In this document: positions 14,963 to 22,546 of the stretch, in pieces
How the letters are laid out: each line of letters begins with the position of its first letter
Numbering within the stretch: position 1 is the stretch's first letter
Origin: Sphingomonadales bacterium UBA6174
GTDB lineage: Bacteria > Pseudomonadota > Alphaproteobacteria > Sphingomonadales > Sphingomonadaceae
Assembly: GCA_002422945.1 (NCBI GenBank)
Contig: DITW01000025.1
Span: forward strand, 41,406-80,302
Direction of reading: 5' to 3'
DNA length: 38,897 nucleotides
The notes under the pieces: generated by a model
Database searches by the model: none
Seen by the model: only the letters and a program-made list of their open reading frames with translations
What the model was told of the DNA's origin: nothing
Program-made: the position numbers and the translations under genes

Positions 14963-17082
14963 ATCGCGACGATCTTGAACCCAGAGATTCTGAACAGGGC
15001 GACTTGTTCGGCCTTCATCGGTGGCATCGGCAATCCGACAGCAGAAAGCCAGCCGCCCGCCATTTCCAACCCTGCGCCAAACATTGCCTCCAGTGCCGGG
15101 GCGGGCGGAAAGCCGTGGACATGCGGGTCCGCCGGATCAAGCCGGGTGATGTGATAAAGACGGGCGGGGTCCAGCATATCAAGCCGGAGCGTCGGCAAAT
15201 GGCGTTGCCCGCTTGGGGTCAGGCGATAGACGAACAACAATAGGTCATCCGCATCGCCATGGGCCTGCCACACCAGCCCGTCCCCGGCCTCACCCCGCCA
15301 GATTTTGCCGTGGTGGAGCTGGTCGCGATGTTGCTTGTAGAGGGCGATCCATTGCCCAAGCGTGTCACGATCCGCGCCGACAATCTGCCGGGCATCGAGT
15401 TCGACGCCGAAATGCCCGGTCAATGCCACGCCCGCGCGAAAGGTCATTGATTGGCTGCGGCCCGTGCTGTGCGCGGGGGATGCCCCCACATGCGACCCCA
15501 TGATTTCGGGCGGCATGAACTGGAGAAAACCCTGTTGGATCGCGATGCGCGACACGGCGTCGATGCAGTCGCTCGCCCAGAAACGATGGGTGTGGCGGAT
15601 GATCCCCGCATCAATCCGCCCGCCGCCACCGGCACAGGCTTCGATCTCCACCTGCGGAAATGCCGCGCGCAATCGGGCGAGCAAGGCATAGGTCGCATGG
15701 ACCTGTTGGCGATAACGCGGGGTTGCGCCCGCGGTCACAAGGTCGCGATTATGATCCCATTTGAGATAGGCAATCGGCAGGCTGGCCAGCAAATCCGCGA
15801 TCTTGGCGAACAGATAATCGCCAACCTCTGGCCGCGCCATATCCAGCACGAGTTGGTTGCGGGCGGTGAGCAACGGGCGACCCGCGATCTGTAACGCCCA
15901 ATCGGGATGGGCGCGGTACAGCTCGCTATCGGGGTTGACCATTTCCGGTTCGACCCACAGGCCGAATTCCATCCCAAGTGCGGTGACATGATCGGCCAAG
16001 GGGCCAAGGCCGTCTGGATATTTGCCCGCATCCGGCCACCAATCGCCGAGCGATGATGTGTCGTCATGGCGGCCATGGAACCAGCCATCGTCCAGCACAT
16101 AACGCTCGACCCCGATTTCGGCGGCGGCATCGGCCAATTGCTGGAGCGCGGCCAGATCATGGTCGAAGTAAAACCCCTCCCAAGTATTGAGATGGACCGG
16201 GCGCGGCTTCATCCGGCCATCGGGCCAGTCCATCGCGGCGCGGATTGCGGCGTGGAAATTCTGGGCGATACCATTGGGGCCAAGGGGTGAACAGGTCGCC
16301 AGCATGTCCGGCGTTTGCACACTGTCGCCGGGCGCGAGAATGACCTCGCCCGGCGCGAACCATTCGCCCATCTGCCATTGATATTGGCCGTCATCGATCC
16401 ATTCGATGCATTGGGCATGATTGCCCGACCATGCGAGCTGCGCCCCATAATGCACGCCATCTGCCGTCACCACCGCGCCGGGGAAATGATCATGCGAGGT
16501 CAGCCCACGCCGGTTTTCACGTCGCCACAGGCTGCGGGACAGATGGTCGTCCACCGCGATGAATTCATGATTATGCCGCCCAGAATATGACCGGACTTGG
16601 GTGGCATGGGCGGGCAAGGGGATCGTGCCGGATGCAAGATATTGCACCTCGAACGGGGTGTTGCCCTGATTGGTGAGTTGGGTGGAAAGGGTCAGCACAT
16701 CTGTCTGGGGGTTGAGGGTGAGGGTGATCGCGACCCCCAATCCCGCCACCGCATCAATGAGATCGAACCGGATGGCCGTGCCGGGGGTGATCCATGTCCA
16801 TCTGCAACCGGTCGGCGATTGGGCATAATCGCAGCCCGCACGATGGCCGAGCAAGGCGCTTTGCCCGAACCAGCCCAGCCCAAAGGTCGGAAACAGGCTG
16901 AGCGGTTGATCATGATCGAGCGAGAAGGACGGCAAGGGCCGCGTGTCGCGCAAACATGGTCCCGGCTCCACCCCGTCCAATAGCCTTGGTCCCCAATATC
17001 GCCAGATCGGGGCCTCATCATCATGGACCTCAATCACAATGCTGACGTTTTGGCCGTGGAGGGTGATGAAGCGGGTGGTCAT
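14959..17082 (-). CDS. Alpha-galactosidase, GH36
   Basis: A 707-residue GH36 enzyme of the usual length, releasing terminal alpha-linked galactose from melibiose, raffinose or similar sugars. The nucleophile is D443 in YLKWDHNRDL and the acid/base is in WASDCIDAVSR (D505 or D508). Other family landmarks are VLDDGWFHGRHDD, WVEPEMVNPDSELY and EACAGGGGRID. There is no signal peptide, so it should act in the cytoplasm on sugar brought in by the MFS transporter encoded 4 bases upstream. It overlaps galT by 4 bases. Activity on galactomannan side chains is possible but less consistent with the neighbouring GH68 and fructokinase genes. Confidence 0.95.
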   Translation of the reverse strand: MTTRFITLHGQNVSIVIEVHDDEAPIWRYWGPRLLDGVEPGPCLRDTRPLPSFSLDHDQPLSLFPTFGLGWFGQSALLGHRAGCDYAQSPTGCRWTWITPGTAIRFDLIDAVAGLGVAITLTLNPQTDVLTLSTQLTNQGNTPFEVQYLASGTIPLPAHATQVRSYSGRHNHEFIAVDDHLSRSLWRRENRRGLTSHDHFPGAVVTADGVHYGAQLAWSGNHAQCIEWIDDGQYQWQMGEWFAPGEVILAPGDSVQTPDMLATCSPLGPNGIAQNFHAAIRAAMDWPDGRMKPRPVHLNTWEGFYFDHDLAALQQLADAAAEIGVERYVLDDGWFHGRHDDTSSLGDWWPDAGKYPDGLGPLADHVTALGMEFGLWVEPEMVNPDSELYRAHPDWALQIAGRPLLTARNQLVLDMARPEVGDYLFAKIADLLASLPIAYLKWDHNRDLVTAGATPRYRQQVHATYALLARLRAAFPQVEIEACAGGGGRIDAGIIRHTHRFWASDCIDAVSRIAIQQGFLQFMPPEIMGSHVGASPAHSTGRSQSMTFRAGVALTGHFGVELDARQIVGADRDTLGQWIALYKQHRDQLHHGKIWRGEAGDGLVWQAHGDADDLLLFVYRLTPSGQRHLPTLRLDMLDPARLYHITRLDPADPHVHGFPPAPALEAMFGAGLEMAGGWLSAVGLPMPPMKAEQVALFRISGFKIVAI

Positions 17083-17086
17083 GGGT

Positions 17087-18430
17087 TCAGGCCTTGTGCG
17101 TGCGAATCCGCATCACCGCGATGGCGGCGCAGATCAGCAACAGGCCCGATAAGGTGATGACATTGCGCGCATCGCCGCCCAGCAGCGGGCCATAATAAAA
17201 GGGCAGGGTGATCGCGAACAGGATCATCGGGATAACGATGAACATATTGAATATGCCCATATAGACGCCGGTGCGTTCTGCCGGGATTGAATCCGCGAGA
17301 ATGACATAGGGATTGCCCATGATGCTCGCCCAGCCAAGGCCGACGCCAATCGCGGGGAAAAATAGCAACGACTTGTCCGCGACATGGGGCAGGGCGACCA
17401 TCCCCAGTCCCGCCAAGGTCAGGCACACCGCATGCACACGCGCCGCGCCATGTTTGCGGGTCAATGGTGCCATCGCAAAGGCCGCGACAAAGGCCACCGC
17501 ATTGTAAAACGCCGCCATCTGGCCATTGGTCAACACCGCATCGCGAAACCCGGTCGAGGCCGGATCGGCGGTGTCATAGACCGAACGGCTGATCGAATAA
17601 GCGATATAGGCCCAATAACAGGCCATGCCATACCATTGAAACAGGCACATCAGCGCCATTTGCCGCATCTGGTGCGGCATGTCGCGGATGGCGTTCCAGA
17701 TCTCTTCGAGTGTTGCCAGCGCCGATTTCGGCAGGGCCGCGATCTTGGCGCGTTCGATCGTTGACAGTGGCAATTCAGGCACGCGCCAGATTGACCAAAG
17801 GATCGTCGATACCGACAGCAACGCCCCGATCATGAATGCGGCGCGGGTGATATAGGGGATGTTGTGGCTGTCCACCGCATCCTTGTCCATGCCGAACCAA
17901 TAGACCAGAATCGACGGGGTGACGAAGGCCAGGGTCTGGGCAAGGCCGGTAAACGCGCTTTGGCTCAAGAAACCGATTTCATGCTGATCGTCGTTCAGCC
18001 GGTCCTTCACATAGGCGCGATATGGCTCCATCGTGATATTGTTGCCCGCATCCAACAGCCACAACAATGACACCGCCATCAACAGGCTGTTCGAGAATGG
18101 CATGAACAACAGGCCAAGGCTGCACATCAACGCGCCGATAATGAAATAGGGCGTGCGCCGTCCCCAGCGCGATGCGGTGCGGTCGCTCATCGCGCCGATG
18201 ATTGGCTGGATCAACAGGCCGGTGACTGGCCCTGCCAATTGTAGCAAGGGCAAATTGGCCTCATCCGCGCCGAGATAGGAATAGATCGGGCCCATATTGC
18301 CCTGTTGCAAGCCAAAGCTGAATTGCAGGCCGAGAAAGCCCAGATTCATCTGGAGAATGCGGGCAATCGGCAAATGGGGCTTGTCGCCCGAAAGGCCCAG
18401 ACTGCCTGAAATATTCAAACCGATTGCCAT
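17087..18430 (-). CDS. MFS sugar transporter, SLC45/GPH-like
   Basis: A 447-residue inner-membrane transporter with about 12 hydrophobic segments. The loop motif DRTASRWGRRTPYFIIGA after the second or third helix is typical of the SLC45/sucrose-transporter and related GPH-like group. It probably moves sucrose, raffinose or melibiose from periplasm to cytoplasm by proton symport. The ATG at 18430 is chosen over one 8 codons upstream because GGGAGAGG precedes it at good spacing. It is the first gene of the operon with GH36, galT and galK. An operator palindrome lies 72 bases upstream. Confidence 0.9.
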   Translation of the reverse strand: MAIGLNISGSLGLSGDKPHLPIARILQMNLGFLGLQFSFGLQQGNMGPIYSYLGADEANLPLLQLAGPVTGLLIQPIIGAMSDRTASRWGRRTPYFIIGALMCSLGLLFMPFSNSLLMAVSLLWLLDAGNNITMEPYRAYVKDRLNDDQHEIGFLSQSAFTGLAQTLAFVTPSILVYWFGMDKDAVDSHNIPYITRAAFMIGALLSVSTILWSIWRVPELPLSTIERAKIAALPKSALATLEEIWNAIRDMPHQMRQMALMCLFQWYGMACYWAYIAYSISRSVYDTADPASTGFRDAVLTNGQMAAFYNAVAFVAAFAMAPLTRKHGAARVHAVCLTLAGLGMVALPHVADKSLLFFPAIGVGLGWASIMGNPYVILADSIPAERTGVYMGIFNMFIVIPMILFAITLPFYYGPLLGGDARNVITLSGLLLICAAIAVMRIRTHKA

Positions 18431-18782
18431 CGACCTCTCCCAACGCGTCGGCATCGAGGCCGAACCATTTGTCGCCAGTCTATACCATCAGAAAAGTGAT
18501 TCAACAATCGATTGCATTCATTGATTGCATTGAGGCCGTGTAATTTCGGGTGAAACCCCGGTTTTTTTGGGGAAGAAGCGCAGGATCATTCGCGAAAATC
18601 GAAACTTTCAGGCCTGTAAAGAAAGCTTGCTGGCTATATATCTACTAGTATTATAGATAATAAGCCGGGCCATCGCCCCGCGGCTTTTGAAGGAACAGCT
18701 TGCTCCGCGTCACCAACGGCTAAAGCGCACGGCACTGAGGCCAAAACGCCAGGTTTCGTGTTTCCTGCATCAGGAGACGACG
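18431..18782. other. Divergent intergenic region, 352 bp
   Basis: It holds the operator for the MFS operon, an adjacent extra half-site (TGATTGCA at 18522-18529 region), an AT-rich inverted repeat TATCTA/TAGATA (18639-18644, 18654-18659), and a stem AAGCCG/CGGCTT (18662-18667, 18681-18686) running into TTTT. No gene is supported apart from the small ORF that follows on the plus strand. Confidence 0.6.
18503..18516. promoter_or_regulatory. LacI-type operator, MFS-GH36-galTK operon
   Basis: AACAATCGATTGCA is identical over 14 bases to the site before the GH68 gene. The core palindrome is at 18505-18514, and a further GATTGCA half-site follows within 15 bases. Confidence 0.75.
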
Positions 18783-18953
18783 ATGAACATTCAGACTTAT
18801 GATCGATTTCCCGCCCGTCATACAGCCCCGGCGCGGCCCCGCCGTGCTGCAAATGCCGCACGTCGAATCCATCCGTCATGGCTGGAACGCGATTACCAAC
18901 AGGCGACCGGCGATTTGGTCCCGGATGAATTCTGGGCGCGGTTGGGGATGTGA
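18783..18953 (+). CDS. Small arginine-rich protein of unknown function
   Basis: A 56-residue ORF that I do not recognise. The ATG at 18783 follows AGGAGA at good spacing, which favours real translation. The first half is basic (HTAPARPRRAANAARR) and the second half has a WLERDYQQATGDLVPDEFW stretch that looks like an amphipathic or folded tail. It has no signal peptide and no membrane segment. A bidirectional terminator follows 84 bases after the stop. A longer in-frame start at 18687 exists but has no ribosome site. It could be a short regulatory protein, and no function is claimed. Confidence 0.55.
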   Translation: MNIQTYDRFPARHTAPARPRRAANAARRIHPSWLERDYQQATGDLVPDEFWARLGM

Positions 18954-19036
18954 TGGATTTAGTTTTCATCGGCTGCCGTCAATGACGATGCGCCAAGCGC
19001 AGATATGTTGGAAAAGATGGCCTGGAAACCACCCAT

Positions 19037-19077
19037 AAAAAAGGGGCCGCATGCACTTGCATGCGACCCCCTTTTTT
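19037..19077. terminator. Bidirectional rho-independent terminator
   Basis: AAAAAAGGGG, then a CGCATGCA/TGCATGCG stem, then CCCCCTTTTTT gives a strong hairpin with A-run and T-run on either side. It serves the small ORF (plus) and the Ig-repeat autotransporter gene (minus), which converge here. Confidence 0.88.
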
Positions 19078-19097
19078 CAGGTTGTTGATAACTGGTG

Positions 19098-21668
19098 TTA
19101 GAAACCAGCGCGCAACATCACACGTACTTCGCCGCCGTTCAGGCTTTCGAGCGCGGTGCCCGACGTGCCATATTCGACGCCGAAATCGGCGGTGCCGACC
19201 TTGAAGCGCAGACCGCCCGAAAGCGACAGCGTGTCATTGGTCGTCGAATTGCGGTTCAGCGTGTATTGATGGCTCAACATGTCGCTATAGGCCATCACCT
19301 GATGATAATCGCCCGCGATACGGTGGCGATATTCAGCACGCGCCGACGGAATGATCTGGCCCCATGAGGTCAGGATCGTGGTTTCCGCCTTGGCGCCGGT
19401 CGACAGCAACTGCACCTTCTGGCTCGCCTCCTCAAAGGTCAATGCATAAGGGGTTGCCCCTTGTTCTGCAAAGCCATCAAGGTTGATGTCCAGATAGCTG
19501 TAGCGGGCAAAACCCGACAACAGCATGACACCGGCAGAACGCTCCATCGTGAGCGAGGCCGATGCGAACTTGGTGTCACCCTTGCGCGCACCCGTCACAG
19601 AACTGCTGTCCGCCGTCACATAACGGTGGCTGGCAAAGTCGATCCAGGACTGGCCCAATGCCACATCAAGGAACGCCGAGGGGGCGAGCTTGTAGCTGGC
19701 ATAGGCCAGCACGGTTTCTGCTTCGTCCTTCGAACGGGTGCCCTTGTTGCCCGTTTTGCTGTCGCTCCAGCCATAGCCATAAGCGATACCAGCGATCAGG
19801 CGATCAGAGGCACGCAGATCGACGCCAACGGTCAGGGCGTCCGCATCGAACTTCAGACCCTTGTCGGTCGCAAAGTCGATCGAACCCGTAGTCCAAAGCG
19901 CCAGCAGCGGCGATTGTTCATCGCATTTAAACGCCACCGGGCTGGTGTTGCCGGCATTGACTGGCATCGATGCGGTTCCACTGGCCTGTGTGGGGTCATT
20001 GGCGGCTGCAACCTGCTGGTTGCCGCCGGTTACTGCGAGCTTATTGTCGATACCGCAACGCAGGCCCGAATGGAGCGCGTCCATGTGACGCATGACATTG
20101 TTCAACTGGCCTTCGCCAAAGCGGCTAGCCGTGCGGAAGTGGTTGTCGATCATGCCCTGCACTTCACGATCGAGCGTCGGATCAGGACGTTCGTCGAGCG
20201 TGAGGGTGTAGGTGCGGCTGCCCGTATAACCATCGGCGTCTACCACGCAGACGGTGAAGGTATACGCGCCCGCAGCGGCACGGCTGGTGCCGGTGATGGC
20301 GCCAGTGGTCGAATCCAGCGTGAAGCCCGCTGGCAATGCGCCCGCGCAGATGGTGTAGGTATAAGGGGCAGTGCCACCCGAAGCCACGACCGTACCCAGA
20401 TAGGGCACGCCCTGAATGGCATTAGGCAGCGTTTCCGGCCCGACGGTCAAACCCACATCGGCGATCACGCCGCTAGTGGTTTGGCTCACCGTGAGCGAGG
20501 TCGGCGACGTGCTGTCGGTAGCCGTGATGGTATAGCTGTACGGACCCGCTGTCGTCGGGATGCCCGAGACAATACCTGTGGTCGGATCAAGGCTGGTCCC
20601 GGCTGGCAGTGCGCCGCCGGTCACGCTGTAGGTGATCGGACCAACGCCGCCGGTGGCCAAGTTCGATTGCGAATAGGCACCGCCAAGCTTGCTCAGCGTC
20701 GATGGCGTGGACGTCATGTCCAATGCGGCTGCGGGTGCCAACGTGCCGCTGATGGTCTTGGTGACAGTCGCGCCGAGGTCGTCCGTTACCTGAATATCAT
20801 AGGAAAAAGGTCCGAATGTTGTTGGATAGCCGGATACCAGACCCGTGATCGGATCAAGCGTTGTGCCATCAGGCAATGCGCCGTTGATCATCGCAAAGCT
20901 ATAAGGACCCGTGCCTGCAAAGCCGACATTCTGCTGGTTGTAAAGCGAACCGACCTGCGTCGTGCTGGATGGCGCGGCGATCATGTCGAGCGGGCCGACA
21001 GCCGCCGTAATGACGATGGTCTGCGTGCCGGAAACGCCCGTCTGGGTGCCGTTGGTGGCGAAGATGGTGTAGCTATAGGTGCCGGCAATGGTCGGCGTGC
21101 CGGTGATTTCTCCGGTCGACGAATTGATCGTCAGGCCCGGCGGCAATGCGCCGCTGGCGACCGAATAGACGAACGGCCCGGTTGCGCCGGTCGCGCTATA
21201 GGTTGTGCCGGATGCATAAGCTGTGCCGACAATGCCGTCGCTGGGGGTGCCGCTGACGGAAATGACCAGCGTACACGCGCCAGCAGGGGCGCGGTTGACG
21301 ACCAGCGACAGGTTTACAACACCCGTGCCTGTTGCGCCCGTCACCGTGCCGGTGACAGACCGGTTGCCGTTGCCGGCGCAGGTCAGACCGCTTAGCGTAC
21401 CATCGCTGTTGATGGTGATCCCTTCCTGCGGCACGGACGCTATGTAGCTATAAGGCCCGGTGCCGCCACTCGCCAACAGGAACGGTGTATGATTATACAA
21501 TGTGCCCTGATCGATGTGAAAAGGCGACGGATTGGTCGTCACCGTAATCGTTTGGGCGCTGGCGGTAGTGGCCAGCAACATGGTCGTCAGTGCTGTGACC
21601 ACGACCATTATATAAAGTAACGCCCGCTTCATTAAAGAAGCGGGTCGGTCCGTCGGGATGGCCGACAT
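19098..21668 (-). CDS. Putative-Ig repeat protein with autotransporter beta-barrel
   Basis: An 856-residue surface protein. A signal peptide ends near residue 38 (TTASA, then QTITV). Residues about 40-500 hold one degenerate and four clear He_PIG-type repeats with the pattern GALPxGxxLDxxTGxxxGxPT, for example near GALPPGLTINSSTGEITG and GALPDGTTLDPITGLVSG. A linker follows, and residues about 590-856 form an autotransporter-like barrel (LWTTGSIDFATDKG to MLRAGF). Such proteins are expected at the cell surface in adhesion or biofilm roles, but no ligand can be named. The ATG at 21668 follows AGGGG; a start 12 codons later has no ribosome site. The ribosome site sits in an inverted repeat. Confidence 0.85.
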   Translation of the reverse strand: MSAIPTDRPASLMKRALLYIMVVVTALTTMLLATTASAQTITVTTNPSPFHIDQGTLYNHTPFLLASGGTGPYSYIASVPQEGITINSDGTLSGLTCAGNGNRSVTGTVTGATGTGVVNLSLVVNRAPAGACTLVISVSGTPSDGIVGTAYASGTTYSATGATGPFVYSVASGALPPGLTINSSTGEITGTPTIAGTYSYTIFATNGTQTGVSGTQTIVITAAVGPLDMIAAPSSTTQVGSLYNQQNVGFAGTGPYSFAMINGALPDGTTLDPITGLVSGYPTTFGPFSYDIQVTDDLGATVTKTISGTLAPAAALDMTSTPSTLSKLGGAYSQSNLATGGVGPITYSVTGGALPAGTSLDPTTGIVSGIPTTAGPYSYTITATDSTSPTSLTVSQTTSGVIADVGLTVGPETLPNAIQGVPYLGTVVASGGTAPYTYTICAGALPAGFTLDSTTGAITGTSRAAAGAYTFTVCVVDADGYTGSRTYTLTLDERPDPTLDREVQGMIDNHFRTASRFGEGQLNNVMRHMDALHSGLRCGIDNKLAVTGGNQQVAAANDPTQASGTASMPVNAGNTSPVAFKCDEQSPLLALWTTGSIDFATDKGLKFDADALTVGVDLRASDRLIAGIAYGYGWSDSKTGNKGTRSKDEAETVLAYASYKLAPSAFLDVALGQSWIDFASHRYVTADSSSVTGARKGDTKFASASLTMERSAGVMLLSGFARYSYLDINLDGFAEQGATPYALTFEEASQKVQLLSTGAKAETTILTSWGQIIPSARAEYRHRIAGDYHQVMAYSDMLSHQYTLNRNSTTNDTLSLSGGLRFKVGTADFGVEYGTSGTALESLNGGEVRVMLRAGF

Positions 21669-21671
21669 AAT

Positions 21672-21706
21672 TTAACCCCTTTTGTAGAAAATATTAATGG
21701 GGTTAA
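21672..21706 (-). promoter_or_regulatory. Leader hairpin covering the ribosome site of the Ig-repeat gene
   Basis: On the minus strand TTAACCCC (21706-21699) pairs perfectly with GGGGTTAA (21679-21672) across a 19-base AT-rich loop. The second arm contains the Shine-Dalgarno GGGG just before the ATG at 21668, so folding would hide the ribosome site. Confidence 0.5.
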
Positions 21707-21965
21707 GTATTGGATAATGTTTAATGGAGCAATTTTATGGGGCGACAATCGAAGCCGTTATGAGTATTAATTTACATTAAAATTCATATAGTTAAACGTT
21801 ATGTTTCCGCGCGAAGATCAAAATGAGGGCGATTAATATGCTTGATCGGGCTGCGCATCCGATCTCGTGCCATTTAAGCCGGACTTTCGGTGCCGCGATA
21901 AGGCAACATCATCCCTGCGATTATGCCATGGCGTTTTTTGCTGCGATGCAATAACAATTCAGGCC

Positions 21966-22544
21966 ATGCGCGTTGCGATTGTTGACGAAAGCCCGGCAAG
22001 GGCCGCGGTGATCCGCGAAGGGCTGGAAGCATCCGGCCTGCGCGATATCACGCTGTTCACCGAACGCCGGGGGCTGGTGGCCGCGCTCAATAATTTGCAG
22101 CCCGATGTCATTTTGATGAATCTCGCCAATCCCAGCCGCGACATGCTGGAAGAAAGCTTCATGGTGTCGCGCGCTTTGGCCCGGCCCATTGCGATGTTTG
22201 TCGATCAAAGCGATGAAGATGCGATTGCCCAAGCGGTCGATGCGGGCGTGTCGGCCTATGTCGTCGATGGCCTGAAGACCGAACGGATCAAGGCCGTGCT
22301 GGAATTGGCGATCAAGCGGTTCAATGCCTTTGCCCGGCTCCAATCCGAACTGGATGAGGCCCGCAATGCGCTTGCCGACCGTAAATCGGTCGATGCAGCC
22401 AAGGCATTGCTGATGAAGAAACGCGGCATGGATGAACCGGCGGCCTATGCGGCGCTGCGCAAGGCGGCGATGGATAGTGGCCGACGCATGGCCGATGTCG
22501 CGGATGCCTTGCTGACGGCGGATAAATTGATGGGGGGGCTGTGA
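21966..22544 (+). CDS. nasT: NasT-type ANTAR antiterminator
   Basis: A 192-residue response-regulator-like protein that in known NasST systems binds leader RNA and allows nitrate gene expression. Residues 1-115 form a receiver-like domain (MRVAIVDESPARAAVIREGL), and residues about 125-190 an ANTAR RNA-binding domain (DAAKALLMKKRGMDEPAAY). The position equivalent to the phosphoacceptor aspartate is asparagine, N52 (DVILMNLANP), so control by NasS rather than phosphorylation is likely. The ATG at 21966 is where homology begins; the upstream in-frame codons are unlike the family, and the ribosome site is weak. It overlaps or abuts nasS (GTGA). Confidence 0.9.
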   Translation: MRVAIVDESPARAAVIREGLEASGLRDITLFTERRGLVAALNNLQPDVILMNLANPSRDMLEESFMVSRALARPIAMFVDQSDEDAIAQAVDAGVSAYVVDGLKTERIKAVLELAIKRFNAFARLQSELDEARNALADRKSVDAAKALLMKKRGMDEPAAYAALRKAAMDSGRRMADVADALLTADKLMGGL

Positions 22545-22546
22545 GC

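Noticed and set aside
18547..18568. CGGG/CCCG hairpin followed by seven T's on the plus strand
   Set aside because: The stem has only four pairs, and no plus-strand gene lies upstream that would need a terminator.
20160..21300. Repeated sequence units that might suggest a CRISPR or satellite repeat
   Set aside because: The periodicity is in-frame and reflects He_PIG protein repeats with diverged DNA, not identical short repeats with spacers.
19461..21395. Long open frame of 644 codons on the plus strand opposite the Ig-repeat gene
   Set aside because: It is antisense to a gene with signal peptide, repeats and barrel, has low-complexity Arg/Gly/Ala composition and no ribosome site. It is a shadow of the repeated, GC-rich opposite strand.
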